This document shows positions 38,140 through 48,515 of a stretch of DNA of 55,765 nucleotides, one piece after another. Position numbers and translations under genes: made by a program. The stretch lies in the NCBI GenBank assembly GCA_009777255.1, contig WRMG01000005.1, positions 1 through 55,765 of the forward strand, in the 5' to 3' direction. Within the stretch, counting starts at the first letter, position 1. Each line of letters starts with the position of its first letter. Under the pieces are notes generated by a model. That model saw nothing but the letters and a program-made list of their open reading frames with translations. It did not search any database and was not told the DNA's origin. Source of the stretch: Oscillospiraceae bacterium (GTDB taxonomy: Bacteria; Bacillota; Clostridia; Oscillospirales; UBA929).

Positions 38140-39849
38140 ATGGATTTTGGCATTTGGTTTTTACTCGCGGCTGCGATGGTGTTCTTCATGCAGGCGGGTT
38201 TCGCAATGGTGGAGTCGGGCTTTACCCGCGCGAAAAACGCCGCGAATATTATCATGAAGAACCTGATGGATTTCTGTATCGGCACGGTATTCTTCGTCCT
38301 GATCGGTTTCGCTATCATGTGCGCAGAGGATTACCTGTTCGGCTTTATCGGCGTCCCTAACCTCGGCATCTTCACCGATTTTGCCGGCTTTGATTTCTCG
38401 GGCTTTGTATTCAACCTCGTGTTCTGCGCCACGGCGGCGACGATAGTGTCGGGCGCCATGGCGGAACGCACCAAGTTCAGCTCTTACCTGATCTACAGCG
38501 CGGCGATCAGCGCGGTCATATACCCGATAGAGGCCGGCTGGGTCTGGAACGAAAACGGCTGGCTGGCGCAGCTGGGCTATATCGACTTCGCGGGCTCGTC
38601 GGCGATCCATATGGTGGGCGGTATCTCCGCTTTCATCGGCGCGGCTTTCCTCGGCCCCCGCCTCGGCAAGTATTCCACAGACCCGAAAACCGGCAAGAAA
38701 ACCGCCCGCGCTATCCCCGGCCATTCGCTCACACTGGGCGCGCTCGGCTGCTTTATCCTGTGGTTCGGCTGGTACGGCTTCAACGGCGCGGCGGCCGAGA
38801 ACCTGTCGCAGCTGGGCTCCATATTCCTGACCACAACGGTCGCGGCGGCGGCGGCGGCGCTGTCCACAATGACCTTTACATGGATGAAAAACGGCAAGCC
38901 AGACGTGTCGATGACCCTTAACGGCTCGCTGGCCGGTTTGGTCGGCATAACGGCCGGATGCTCGAACGTGGACGCGCTGGGCGCGCTTATCATCGGCGCG
39001 GTGGCCGGCGTCATCGTCGTCGCGGCGATTGAGTTCATCGACCTCAAGCTGCATGTGGACGACCCCGTCGGCGCGGTCGCCGTACACGGAGCCTGCGGCA
39101 TATGGGGCACACTGGCCGTCGGGCTGTTCGCCAAGCCCATAACGGCGGGCGGCGACGTTATCTCCGACGCGTCGGGGCTGTTCTACGGCGGCGGAGCGGC
39201 GCTGCTGGGCGTTCAGGCGCTGGGCGTGCTTTCCATCGCCGGCTGGACGATCGTGACGATCTCGACAGTTTTCTTTCTTATCAAAAAGCTGCACGGGCTG
39301 AGAGCCTCCGCCGAAGACGAGATCACTGGGCTTGACTTTACGGAGCATGGGTTGCAGAGCAGCTACGCCGACTTCCTGCCTGTACAAACCCCCGATTTAC
39401 AAGTACTCGGCGGCGGCACGGCGGCGGTATCGGCCGTTCCCGTAAGCGCGGCGGTCCCCGTGTCCGACACATCTACCGGAAAGAAAATCACCAAAGTCAC
39501 GATAATCGCAAAGCACAGCAGATTCGACACGCTCAGGAAAGTGTTCGACGAGGTAGGCATCACAGGCATAACCGTCACGAACGTTATGGGCTACGGCATA
39601 CAGCGCGGGCATACGCATACATACCGCGGCGTGCCGCTCGAATCCCCGCTGATCCCCAAAATCCAGATCGACGTCGTTATCAGCAAGGTGCCCGTCAAAA
39701 CGCTGGTTGACGCGGTAAGGAAGAATCTGTATACTGGGAATATCGGCGACGGAAAGATATTCGTCTATGATGTTGAAAACGTCATTAAGGTTCGTACCGG
39801 CGAGGAGGGCTACGACGCGCTTCAGGACGCCGCCCCCGGCGACGAGTAG
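38140..39849 (+). CDS. amt: Ammonium transporter (Amt) with C-terminal fused PII/GlnK domain
   Basis: Amt: MVFFMQAGFAMVESGFTRAKNAANIIMKN, GFNGAAAEN, AVAVHGACGIWGTLAVGLFA. PII: ITKVTIIAKHSRFDTLRKVFDEVGITGITVTNVMGYGIQRGHTHTYRGVPLESPLIPKIQIDVVIS...GNIGDGKIFVYDVENVIKVRTGEEG. Confidence 0.93.
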   Translation: MDFGIWFLLAAAMVFFMQAGFAMVESGFTRAKNAANIIMKNLMDFCIGTVFFVLIGFAIMCAEDYLFGFIGVPNLGIFTDFAGFDFSGFVFNLVFCATAATIVSGAMAERTKFSSYLIYSAAISAVIYPIEAGWVWNENGWLAQLGYIDFAGSSAIHMVGGISAFIGAAFLGPRLGKYSTDPKTGKKTARAIPGHSLTLGALGCFILWFGWYGFNGAAAENLSQLGSIFLTTTVAAAAAALSTMTFTWMKNGKPDVSMTLNGSLAGLVGITAGCSNVDALGALIIGAVAGVIVVAAIEFIDLKLHVDDPVGAVAVHGACGIWGTLAVGLFAKPITAGGDVISDASGLFYGGGAALLGVQALGVLSIAGWTIVTISTVFFLIKKLHGLRASAEDEITGLDFTEHGLQSSYADFLPVQTPDLQVLGGGTAAVSAVPVSAAVPVSDTSTGKKITKVTIIAKHSRFDTLRKVFDEVGITGITVTNVMGYGIQRGHTHTYRGVPLESPLIPKIQIDVVISKVPVKTLVDAVRKNLYTGNIGDGKIFVYDVENVIKVRTGEEGYDALQDAAPGDE

Positions 39850-39894
39850 CCGGCGCAAACCCCCTCACAAAATCTATATATAAAGGTGATTGAA

Positions 39895-41985
39895 ATGAAA
39901 AATATTCCCGAACTGTTCGGAAGCATGGTGTTCAGCGACGAGGTCATGCGGGAAAAGCTGCCCAAGGATATTTACCGCGCGCTGAAGAAAACAATGTCAC
40001 AGGGCACTCATCTGGAGCTTGACGTGGCCAACGTTGTCGCCAGCGCTATGAAGGATTGGGCGTCGGCAAAGGGCGCGACCCATTTCACCCATTGGTTCCA
40101 GCCTATGACCGGCACAACCGCCGAAAAGCACGACAGCTTTATCGAGCCTGACGGCGGCGGCGGCGCCATAATGGCGTTCTCGGGCAAAGCGCTTATCAAG
40201 GGCGAGCCCGACGCGTCCAGCTTCCCGTCCGGCGGCCTGCGCGCCACGTTTGAGGCGAGAGGCTATACCGTCTGGGACACGACCTCATACGCGTTTATCA
40301 AGGACGATATATTATGTATCCCGACCGCGTTCTGCTCCTACAGCGGCGAGGCGCTGGACAAAAAGACGCCCCTGCTCCGCTCTATGCAGGCCGTGGACAA
40401 ACAGGCGCTGCGCATACTCCGGCTGTTCGGCAACACCGCGGCGCAGCGCGTCGTGGCGCTGGTCGGGCCGGAGCAGGAATACTTTCTCATCGACAAGGAA
40501 ATTTTCCTGAAACGCCCGGATCTGGTGTACACCGGAAGGACGCTGTTCGGTGCGCGCCCGCCAAAGGGCCAGGAGCTTGAGGATCACTATTTCGGCAGCC
40601 TGAAGCCAAGGGTGTCCGCGTTTATGAAAGAGCTTGACGAGGAGCTGTGGAAGCTGGGCGTTTACGCCAAAACCAGACATAACGAGGTCGCCCCCGCCCA
40701 GCACGAGCTTGCCCCGATCTACGCGACGACCAATATCGCCACTGACCACAACCAGCTCGCCATGGAGATTATGAAAACTGTCGCCGACCGTCACGGACTC
40801 GCCTGCCTGCTCCACGAAAAGCCTTTCGCCGGCGTCAACGGCAGCGGCAAGCATAACAACTGGTCCATAGCCGCCGACACAGGCGTCAACCTGCTGGAAC
40901 CCGGCAAAACGCCGCATGAAAACGCGCAGTTCCTGCTGTTCCTCACAGCCGTCATAAAAGCGGTGGACCAATATCAGGATTTGCTCAGGATCTCGGCGGC
41001 AAGCGCCGGCAACGACCACAGGCTGGGCGCGAACGAAGCGCCTCCGGCGATAATATCCATGTTCCTCGGCGAGGAGCTTACTGAGATTCTGGAAACGCTT
41101 GAAGCCGGCGCCGATTACAAGGGTAAGGAAAGAAACCAGATGGAGATCGGCGTGACGGTGCTGCCGCATTTTTCAAAGGACACCACCGACCGCAACCGCA
41201 CCTCGCCTTTCGCGTTCACGGGCAACAAGTTTGAGTTCCGTATGCTGGGTTCGTCATTCTCCGTCGCGGAGCCTAACATCGTGCTGAACACGGTTGTCGC
41301 CGACATCCTCAGCCAAATCGCGGACCGGCTGGAAAAATCGGACAATTTCAACGCCGACCTGGCCGGCCTGATCAAAGACACCTTCAGGGCCCACAAGCGT
41401 ATCATCTTCAACGGCAACAACTACGCCGACGAATGGGTAACGGAGGCCAAAAAGCGCGGCCTGTCAAATCTCAGAACCTCCGTGGACGCGCTGCCCGAGT
41501 TTATTTCCCCGAAAAGCATAGAGCTGTTCTCAAGGCACGGCGTGTTCACCGAATCGGAGCTTCGTTCGCGTTACGAGATATTTATGGAGAGCTATTGCAA
41601 AACACTCCATATCGAGGCGCTCACCATGGTAGACATGGTCAAAAACGGGATAATCCCCGCCTGTATCGGCTATCAGAACGAGATCGCGGAGCTGCTGAGC
41701 CTGAAAAAATCCTGCGGCGCATACGACGCTTCTCTCGAGGACCATCTGCTCGGCTCCGTGTCAAAGCTGTCGTCCTGCCTGCTCGGCAAACTGACGGCGC
41801 TTGAAAACACCCTTCTCGAGTCCAAGGCTGACGCGGACATCCTCACACACGCGGTGTTTTACCGCGACAGGGTAATAAACGCCATGTCGGAGCTGCGCCT
41901 GATCGTAGACGAGCTTGAAACCTTCGTCGCAAAAAAATACTGGCCGCTGCCGTCATACGCGGATATGCTGTTCAGCGTGATATAG
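39895..41985 (+). CDS. glnN: Glutamine synthetase type III
   Basis: ~700 aa; [77 protein letters not shown]-type region. Confidence 0.95.
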   Translation: MKNIPELFGSMVFSDEVMREKLPKDIYRALKKTMSQGTHLELDVANVVASAMKDWASAKGATHFTHWFQPMTGTTAEKHDSFIEPDGGGGAIMAFSGKALIKGEPDASSFPSGGLRATFEARGYTVWDTTSYAFIKDDILCIPTAFCSYSGEALDKKTPLLRSMQAVDKQALRILRLFGNTAAQRVVALVGPEQEYFLIDKEIFLKRPDLVYTGRTLFGARPPKGQELEDHYFGSLKPRVSAFMKELDEELWKLGVYAKTRHNEVAPAQHELAPIYATTNIATDHNQLAMEIMKTVADRHGLACLLHEKPFAGVNGSGKHNNWSIAADTGVNLLEPGKTPHENAQFLLFLTAVIKAVDQYQDLLRISAASAGNDHRLGANEAPPAIISMFLGEELTEILETLEAGADYKGKERNQMEIGVTVLPHFSKDTTDRNRTSPFAFTGNKFEFRMLGSSFSVAEPNIVLNTVVADILSQIADRLEKSDNFNADLAGLIKDTFRAHKRIIFNGNNYADEWVTEAKKRGLSNLRTSVDALPEFISPKSIELFSRHGVFTESELRSRYEIFMESYCKTLHIEALTMVDMVKNGIIPACIGYQNEIAELLSLKKSCGAYDASLEDHLLGSVSKLSSCLLGKLTALENTLLESKADADILTHAVFYRDRVINAMSELRLIVDELETFVAKKYWPLPSYADMLFSVI

Positions 41986-42008
41986 CTCAAAAATTACCGG
42001 CCAAAACC

Positions 42009-42034
42009 GCAAAACCCCCTTTTGGGGGTTTTGC
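42009..42034 (+). terminator. Hairpin terminator GCAAAACCCCC-tttt-GGGGGTTTTGC after GSIII
   Basis: Perfect 11-bp stem; T-rich 3' arm, weak downstream U tract. Confidence 0.65.
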
Positions 42035-42063
42035 TTGCTTTCGGCGGCTTTTAGTGATATACT
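42035..42063 (+). promoter_or_regulatory. Putative promoter of cellobiose phosphorylase gene
   Basis: TTGCTT (42035-42040), 17-bp spacer, TATACT (42058-42063). Confidence 0.5.
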
Positions 42064-42099
42064 GGCCGTAATAAATTCTTAATAACGGAGGTTGCCCCT

Positions 42100-44520
42100 A
42101 TGAGCTACGGATACTTTGACGACAAAGCGCGGGAATATGTTATCACGCGCCCCGACACTCCCTACCCCTGGATCAACTATCTCGGCAGCGAGGAGTTCTT
42201 CGGCCTGTTCTCCAACACGGCCGGCGGATACTGCTTTTACAGGGACGCGCGGCTGCTCCGCCTCACGCGGTACCGCTATAACAACGTCCCGGCCGACGTC
42301 GGCGGGCGGTATTTTTACATTAACGACGGCGGCGATGTGTGGAACCCGTCATGGAAGCCCTGCAAAACCCCGCTTGACAGCTATGAGTGCCGCCACGGGC
42401 TGGGCTATTCAAAAATAACGTCGTCGCGCGGCGGCCTGAAGGCCGAGCACACAGCGTTTGTCCCGATGGGCGAAAACTGTGAGGTTCACCGGCTTGTGCT
42501 GGAGAATACCTCGGACGCCGTAAAAAACGTGTCGCTGTTCTCCTTTGTGGAGTTCTGCCTGTGGAACGCTCAGGACGACGGCGAAAACTTCCAGCGCAAC
42601 TTCTCGATAGGCGAGGTGGAGGTCGAGGGCGGCGCAATCTACCATAAAACCGAATACCGCGAACGCCGCAACCACTACGCCGTATTCGCCGCCAACCGTG
42701 CCCCCGACGGATTTGACACCGACCGCGAGAGCTTTATCGGTCTGTATAACGGTTTCCACGAGCCTCAGGCGGTGCTGGAGGACAAGTCCCGTAACAGCAT
42801 GGCGTCCGGCTGGTCGCCCATCGGCTCGCACAGATTCGCCCTCACGCTGAAACCCGGCGAAACGGAATCCGTCGTCTTTGTCTTGGGCTACTGCGAAAAC
42901 CCCGAGGATGAAAAATATACGTCGCTCCACGTGATAAATAAAGCCCCCGCGCACAAGCTGCTTGCCAAGTTCAAAACCGACTCTCAGGTAGACGCCGCGC
43001 TTGAAAAACTGGCGGTATATTGGGAGGGGCTGCTCTCGCGCTGCCGCGTGCAAAGCGGCGACGAAAAGCTGGATCGCATGGTAAACATCTGGAACCAGTA
43101 CCAGTGTATGGTCACATTCAACATGTCCCGCTCCGCGTCGTATTTCGAGTCAGGCATCGGGCGCGGCATGGGCTTCCGCGACAGCAACCAGGACTTGCTG
43201 GGCTTCGTGCATCTCATTCCCGAACGCGCCCGCGCGCGGATACTGGACATCGCGGCAACGCAGTTCGCCGACGGCTCCGCCTACCACCAATACCAGCCGC
43301 TCACCAAGAAAGGCAACGCCGACATCGGCAGCGGCTTCAACGACGACCCGCTGTGGCTTATCATAGGCGTGGCCGCCTATATCAAAGAAACGGGCGACTT
43401 CTCAATACTTGACGAGCCGGTGCCGTTCGACCTTGAAGCGGGCACGGAGGTCCCGCTGTTCGAGCATCTGCGCCGTTCGTTTAATTTCACCGTTACCAAC
43501 AGAGGCCCGCACGGCCTGCCGCTGATCGGCCGCGCCGACTGGAACGACTGCCTTAATCTCAACTGCTTCTCCGCGACTCCCGGCGAGAGCTTTCAAACCA
43601 CCGCCAACTTCGAGTCCGGCGTCGCCGAATCGGTGCTGATTGCCGGTATCTTCCTATTTGCCGCGCCGGACTATATCGAGTTGCTCCGCCGTCGCGGTGA
43701 GGACACCGTCGAAGCGGAAAAGGCCGTCGCCGCCATACGCAAAGCCGTTGACGAACACGGCTGGGACGGCAATTGGTTCCTGCGCGCGTACGACGCCTAC
43801 GGCAAAAAAATCGGCGGCGCCGAATGTGAAGAAGGCCAGATCTTCATCGAGCCGCAGGGCTTCTGCGTTATGGCCGGCGTCGGCGTTGAGGACGGGCGCG
43901 CGCTTAAAGCGCTCGACAGCGTGAAAGAGCGGCTGGACACGGACTTCGGCGTCGTGCTTCAGCAGCCGCCCTACCAGACATACCATCTCAATCTGGGCGA
44001 AATTTCCAGCTATCCGCCCGGCTACAAGGAAAACGCGGGCATCTTCTGCCACAACAACCCGTGGGTCTCCATCGCCGAATGTGAAATGGGGCGCGGCGAG
44101 CGCGCCTTCGAGATATACCGCAAAACCTGCCCCGCGTATCTGGAGGACGTCGCCAAGCTGCACCGCACCGAGCCGTATGTCTATTCCCAGATGATCGCCG
44201 GCCGCGACGCGGTAAACCACGGCGAGGCGAAAAACTCGTGGCTCACCGGCACCGCCGCATGGACGTTCGTAAACGTGTCCCAGTATATTCTCGGCGTCAA
44301 ACCCGGCTTCGACGGGCTGACCGTCAATCCGTGCGTGCCGCCGTCAGTCAAGGGCTTCACCGCGGAGCGCGTATATCGCGGCAAAAAGTTCATAATCAGC
44401 GTCGATAACAGCGCCGGCGTCGAAAAAGGCGTGAAATCCGTGACCGTTAACGGCAAGCCCCACAGCGGCCCGATCACCGCCCAAGGCGACGTAACGCGCG
44501 TCGATGTTGTAATGGGCTGA
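42100..44520 (+). CDS. Cellobiose phosphorylase (GH94)
   Basis: [105 protein letters not shown]. Confidence 0.94.
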   Translation: MSYGYFDDKAREYVITRPDTPYPWINYLGSEEFFGLFSNTAGGYCFYRDARLLRLTRYRYNNVPADVGGRYFYINDGGDVWNPSWKPCKTPLDSYECRHGLGYSKITSSRGGLKAEHTAFVPMGENCEVHRLVLENTSDAVKNVSLFSFVEFCLWNAQDDGENFQRNFSIGEVEVEGGAIYHKTEYRERRNHYAVFAANRAPDGFDTDRESFIGLYNGFHEPQAVLEDKSRNSMASGWSPIGSHRFALTLKPGETESVVFVLGYCENPEDEKYTSLHVINKAPAHKLLAKFKTDSQVDAALEKLAVYWEGLLSRCRVQSGDEKLDRMVNIWNQYQCMVTFNMSRSASYFESGIGRGMGFRDSNQDLLGFVHLIPERARARILDIAATQFADGSAYHQYQPLTKKGNADIGSGFNDDPLWLIIGVAAYIKETGDFSILDEPVPFDLEAGTEVPLFEHLRRSFNFTVTNRGPHGLPLIGRADWNDCLNLNCFSATPGESFQTTANFESGVAESVLIAGIFLFAAPDYIELLRRRGEDTVEAEKAVAAIRKAVDEHGWDGNWFLRAYDAYGKKIGGAECEEGQIFIEPQGFCVMAGVGVEDGRALKALDSVKERLDTDFGVVLQQPPYQTYHLNLGEISSYPPGYKENAGIFCHNNPWVSIAECEMGRGERAFEIYRKTCPAYLEDVAKLHRTEPYVYSQMIAGRDAVNHGEAKNSWLTGTAAWTFVNVSQYILGVKPGFDGLTVNPCVPPSVKGFTAERVYRGKKFIISVDNSAGVEKGVKSVTVNGKPHSGPITAQGDVTRVDVVMG

Positions 44521-44532
44521 CAACCCCGCCTA

Positions 44533-44564
44533 AAAAAACCCCCGCCACTCGGCGGGGGTTTTTT
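44533..44564 (+). terminator. Rho-independent terminator after cellobiose phosphorylase
   Basis: AAAAAACCCCCGCC-actc-GGCGGGGGTTTTTT. Confidence 0.88.
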
Positions 44565-44594
44565 AATGTGTATGGCAGGTTACCAACCGCGTCC

Positions 44595-44675
44595 GTAGGG
44601 GACGACGCCCTCGGCGTCCCGTGTAAATTTTGCCACGCACGTAAACACGGCGCGATGAGGACATCGCGCCCTACG
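44595..44675. repeat. Two intergenic GC-rich palindromic elements (GTAGGGGACG...CGTCCC; GGCGCGATG-agga-CATCGCGCC)
   Basis: Read directly; same family recurs at 37888, 46415, 46519, 46651, 46708 and 46735. Confidence 0.75.
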
Positions 44676-44693
44676 ATAGATGTGTGTACCCCG

Positions 44694-46397
44694 TCACCCC
44701 ACCCACTCCAAAATCTGCGCCATCGTCACGACACCCATCTCGCGGCTGAAGGTTTCCTGCGCGTTGAAACGGGTGCCGTCGCCTTTGATGATTCCCGCCC
44801 GTTGCAGCGCGCCGATCGCCTCGCGCGCCCATGGCGAAATGCTGTCGGCATCGCTGAAGTTCGGCTCGGCGCTCGGAAGGTAGTAGCCTAGTTTAATCAT
44901 AATGTTATACATCAGCGTCAGCGCCATTTCACGCGAAAAGTTGCCGTCGGGATTGAATTTGCCCGTGCCGTCGCCTTTTACTATGCCTAAACCTGCGAGT
45001 TTCTCCACATTCGCGTCCGTCGTGTCGTCGAAAAGGCTCCACGCCGTTATCGTCCTACCGTCGAGATGCTCGTACAGCAACACGGCGAACGCCGCAAACT
45101 CCGCGCGGTTCAGCCAGCGGCGCCAGCTGCCGTCCAAATGCTCCGGTATCAGCCCGAGCTTGCGCGCTTCCTCGACGGCCGCTTTCGCCCAGTCCGACGG
45201 CGTGTCGGCGTCCGAAACCGGCGGGGTCGGCTCAAAGTAGGCAAAGAAGGGTGTTTCTGATGTTTCTGTTGTTGTGGTTGTGTCGGTTGACGGCGGTGTG
45301 TATGGCTCGTCGGGTTCGGTGTCGTCTTTTTCTGACTCGTCAGTTTCGGGCGGGTAAATCACATCGTTTCCGCTGATGTTTTCCTCACCCGTGATGCCGC
45401 CGCTTCTGCTGTTGATCGTGCCGTTGTTTGTCAGCGTTACGCCACTTGGCACCGTCAGGCTCGCGCCGTCAGGCACGGTCAGCGTTTGCCCGTCCTCAAT
45501 CGTCAACTCACCCTTGAGTGTAACATTGCCGTACACCGTGCCGGTGTCGCCGACAAACAGTATGCCGCTTTTATGATCCTGTGTCGCCCAAATCGTTCCC
45601 GACACGAACGCAACACCGTTGCCCTTTACCGTAAATGTGCCTGTGCCTTCTAATATGTTAATGCCGTAGCTGCCGCCGCTGATATTACCAACCGTGCCGG
45701 AGATTGTAACGCTGCCGCCGCGGCCCCCTACTCTAATGCCGTGGGTGGTGCCGCTGATACTGGTCACCGTGCCGGAGATTGTTACGCTGTTGCTTGCGGA
45801 AATGCCGCTGGTGCCGGAGCCGCCGGTGCCGGTAATATCGCCGGTTGTGCCGGAAATTATGACGCTGCCGCCCCCGTCTGCAACAATACCGTTAAAGCCG
45901 CCGGTAATGTCGCCCAGCGTGCCGGTGATTGTGACGCTGCCACCGACTGCGTAAATGCCTCTATCGTTGCCGGTAATGTCGCCAAACGTGCCGGTGATTG
46001 TGACGCTGCCACCGTTTGTGTAAATGCCTCTTTCGTTGCTGGTAATTGTAATATCGTCGCCCTTTCCGGTAATCGTCGAGTCGCCGGGCACCTGAAGCGC
46101 ATGGCCGTTATCTGCGATGATTACAGTCCCCGCCGCAAGTGTTATGTCCGTGGCGGTGCCGGTGACATGAACGCGCCAGCCGCCGTCCGTGCCGTTTGGC
46201 GTGCCGTCGCCCTGAATGAGGACGGTGTCGCCCTCATTGGCGTTAACGGTGATGAGTTTGTCGGTCACCGTGTAGTCGGCCGCAGTCGTGATAATGTTTT
46301 CAAGGTCAACTGTTATGATCTCACCATCAGCCACCGCCGCCGGCACAAACGCGGCCACCATCGCAACCGCCAAAACAACCGCCAAAAACCGTTTCAT
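44694..46397 (-). CDS. Secreted beta-helix-like repeat protein with three C-terminal SLH domains
   Basis: Signal peptide MKRFLAVVLAVAMVAAFVPAAVADG; repeats GGSVTITGTxGDITG...GIYxx; Thr-rich linker; SLH units ending LGIVKGDGTGKFNPDGNFSREMALTLM and AGIIKGDGTRFNAQETFSREMGVVTMAQIL. Confidence 0.85.
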   Translation of the reverse strand: MKRFLAVVLAVAMVAAFVPAAVADGEIITVDLENIITTAADYTVTDKLITVNANEGDTVLIQGDGTPNGTDGGWRVHVTGTATDITLAAGTVIIADNGHALQVPGDSTITGKGDDITITSNERGIYTNGGSVTITGTFGDITGNDRGIYAVGGSVTITGTLGDITGGFNGIVADGGGSVIISGTTGDITGTGGSGTSGISASNSVTISGTVTSISGTTHGIRVGGRGGSVTISGTVGNISGGSYGINILEGTGTFTVKGNGVAFVSGTIWATQDHKSGILFVGDTGTVYGNVTLKGELTIEDGQTLTVPDGASLTVPSGVTLTNNGTINSRSGGITGEENISGNDVIYPPETDESEKDDTEPDEPYTPPSTDTTTTTETSETPFFAYFEPTPPVSDADTPSDWAKAAVEEARKLGLIPEHLDGSWRRWLNRAEFAAFAVLLYEHLDGRTITAWSLFDDTTDANVEKLAGLGIVKGDGTGKFNPDGNFSREMALTLMYNIMIKLGYYLPSAEPNFSDADSISPWAREAIGALQRAGIIKGDGTRFNAQETFSREMGVVTMAQILEWVG

Positions 46398-46414
46398 ATG
46401 TAAAATCCTCCTGT

Positions 46415-46770
46415 GTAGGGGACGGCGTCCTCGACGTCCCGTATCATTAAATTCCCCTCCATGGAGGGGTGGCGCAACGCGCCGGGGTAGTTACGCGCGG
46501 GACGCGTTGTGGAATATACACGGCGCGTCAGGGATGCCGCGCCCTACGGACGGGCCGCGTATGTAAATTATTCCCCTGCATTATACCACAACCGTGCCGA
46601 AAATGCAACAAAAAAATTACCCCCGCCGTGTAAAACGTGCCACGCACCCTGTAGGGGCGACCGTCCCTGGTCGCCCGCCGCGTTATATACGGCGTGGGAT
46701 TTGGCGCGGGCGGCCAATGGCCGCCCCTACGACACACGGCGTGCCGGGGGCGTCGCGCCCTACGTCCCCT
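46415..46770. repeat. Cluster of intergenic palindromic repeats between the SLH gene and spoIIGA
   Basis: 46415-46440; CCCCTCC-at-GGAGGGG 46454-46469; 46519-46548; GGGCGACC-gtccct-GGTCGCCC 46655-46676; GGGCGGCC-aat-GGCCGCCC 46708-46726; 46735-46770. Confidence 0.75.
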
Positions 46771-46805
46771 AATTGTTAACTGTTCATTGTTAATTGTTAA
46801 CTGTA
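46771..46805. repeat. Five 7-nt tandem units aattgtt/aactgtt/cattgtt/aattgtt/aactgta
   Basis: Read directly. Confidence 0.8.
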
Positions 46806-46865
46806 TTTGCCGCGCGTTACGACAAAAAGCCGCCTCCGCCGTTTGTATAATGGACATGTGAGGAC

Positions 46866-47705
46866 GTGTTTTCCGTGACGGTAATATACATAGACAGCCT
46901 TTTCATACTGAATTTCATCATCAACTATCTGCTGCTGCTGCTGTCGGCAAGGCTTACGGGCGCGCCGTTTATCCGCTGGCGGCTCAGCCTGGGCGCGGCG
47001 CTGGGCGCGGCATACGCGGTGGTGACGGTTCTGCCGGGGCTCACATGGACGGGCTCGGTGCTTGCCAAGGTTATAATGACGCTGCCCATCGCCGCGCTGT
47101 CACGGGGCATAGGGCGCGGGTTCCCGCGCTTCCTTGCGCTGTTTTGGCTGACAAGCTGCCTGCTCGCTGGCATAGTGCTGGGCTTGGGGCTCATGGCCGG
47201 CGGCACGCCGTATCTGCACATACCGGCCGAGGCGCTGCTGCTCATGGCGGCGGCGGCGTACTTCATACTGTTCGCCGCGCTCAGGGGCATAGCGCGTTTC
47301 GGCGGCCTGAGGTCAAGGCTTCTGCCGGTAGAGGTGACGTTCCGGGGCCGCCGCGCCGTGTTCAGCGCCCTTGCCGACACGGGCCACACGCTCACCGACC
47401 CCATGACGGGGCAGAGCGTCCTGATCGCAGACAAGAGCTGCCTCATGCCGCTGATGCCAACAGAGGCGCGCGCGCTGATCAGCGCCTCCGAGAACCCCGT
47501 GGAGCTGGTGGAGCAGATCCGGCTTGTGGACGGCGCGCTGCTGTTCAGGCTGATACCGTATCAGGCAATCGGCACGCGCCGCGGCTGGCTGGCGGCGTTC
47601 ACCCCCGACAGCGTTGTCATAAACGGAGAGAAGAAGGTCAAGATGCTGGTGGCGTTCTCGACCCTGTCAGCCGGCAGGGCCTATCGGGCGCTGATCGGCG
47701 CATAA
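46866..47705 (+). CDS. spoIIGA: Sigma-E processing peptidase SpoIIGA
   Basis: VIYIDSLFILNFIINYLLLLLSARLTG, five-TM N-terminus, protease motif ALADTGHTLTDPMTG; directly upstream of sigE. Confidence 0.9.
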   Translation: MFSVTVIYIDSLFILNFIINYLLLLLSARLTGAPFIRWRLSLGAALGAAYAVVTVLPGLTWTGSVLAKVIMTLPIAALSRGIGRGFPRFLALFWLTSCLLAGIVLGLGLMAGGTPYLHIPAEALLLMAAAAYFILFAALRGIARFGGLRSRLLPVEVTFRGRRAVFSALADTGHTLTDPMTGQSVLIADKSCLMPLMPTEARALISASENPVELVEQIRLVDGALLFRLIPYQAIGTRRGWLAAFTPDSVVINGEKKVKMLVAFSTLSAGRAYRALIGA

Positions 47706-47720
47706 CAAGGAGGACTGACG

Positions 47721-48440
47721 TTGAGTATTTTCAAGCGCATACGGCTGTGGTGGAGCGTATTCAAGGCGCGTATAGGCGTCCATACATACGAGGACATATT
47801 CTATATCGGCGGAAGCGAAACGCTGCCGCCGCCGCTGACCCGCGACGAGGAGGCGCATCTGATAAGCCGCTATTCGGAGAACGACGAGGGGGTCAGGTCT
47901 GTGCTTATCGAGCGCAACCTGCGGCTTGTCGTCTACATCGCGCGGCGTTTTGAAAACACGGGGATATACATAGAGGACCTTATCTCTATCGGCACTATCG
48001 GGCTTATCAAGGCGATAAACACATACAACCCCGAAAAGAATATCAAGCTGGCGACCTATGCCTCGCGCTGTATCGAGAACGAGATACTGATGTACCTGCG
48101 GAAGAACGCGGGGCAGCGCGTCGAGGTATCCATCGACGAGCCGCTGAACACCGACTATGACGGCAACGAGCTGCTGCTGTCCGACATTCTGGGCACCGAG
48201 CCGGACGCGGTTATGCGCCCTATAGAGGACGACGTGGAAAAGCAGCTGCTTACCGCGGCGATAGGGCGGCTCTCCGTAAGGGAGCAGGACATCATCAAGC
48301 TGAGGTTCGGCATAGGCGGCAGCGACGAAAAGACGCAGAAGGAGGTCGCCGATATAATGGGCATATCGCAGTCGTATATATCGCGGCTGGAAAAAAAGAT
48401 CATACAAAGGCTGAGAAGGGACATTTCACGATTGACTTAA
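47721..48440 (+). CDS. sigE: RNA polymerase sporulation sigma factor SigE
   Basis: [67 protein letters not shown] start. Confidence 0.94.
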   Translation: MSIFKRIRLWWSVFKARIGVHTYEDIFYIGGSETLPPPLTRDEEAHLISRYSENDEGVRSVLIERNLRLVVYIARRFENTGIYIEDLISIGTIGLIKAINTYNPEKNIKLATYASRCIENEILMYLRKNAGQRVEVSIDEPLNTDYDGNELLLSDILGTEPDAVMRPIEDDVEKQLLTAAIGRLSVREQDIIKLRFGIGGSDEKTQKEVADIMGISQSYISRLEKKIIQRLRRDISRLT

Positions 48441-48460
48441 TCTGCGAACCGTGGTAAAAT
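48432..48460 (+). promoter_or_regulatory. Putative promoter of queT overlapping the sigE stop codon
   Basis: TTGACT (48432-48437), 17-bp spacer, TAAAAT (48455-48460). Confidence 0.6.
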
Positions 48461-48515
48461 ACACGGCAGAGGCGCGCACCGCGCGTCCTTAACCAGACTA
48501 AGGAGAGCTGTATCT

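Noticed and set aside
38161-39387. 408-aa minus-strand ORF opposite amt
   Set aside because: Antisense to the Amt/PII gene; Arg/Asp/His-rich shadow frame with no recognisable domain
45690-46060. CRISPR-like periodic repeats
   Set aside because: Units are contiguous 69-nt coding repeats without unique spacers and stay in frame in the beta-helix protein
45741-46403. 220-aa plus-strand ORF opposite the SLH protein, with repetitive AGDCDAAT motifs
   Set aside because: The repetition mirrors the 69-nt repeats of the minus-strand gene, which has a signal peptide and SLH domains
44595-46770. SLH gene region as an insertion sequence or transposon
   Set aside because: No transposase or integrase ORF found; only short palindromic repeats are present
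48466-48503. Classical preQ1-I riboswitch upstream of queT
   Set aside because: The first hairpin has a 3-nt loop and there is no A-rich tail pairing with it, so the class I pattern is not met; kept only as a generic leader finding
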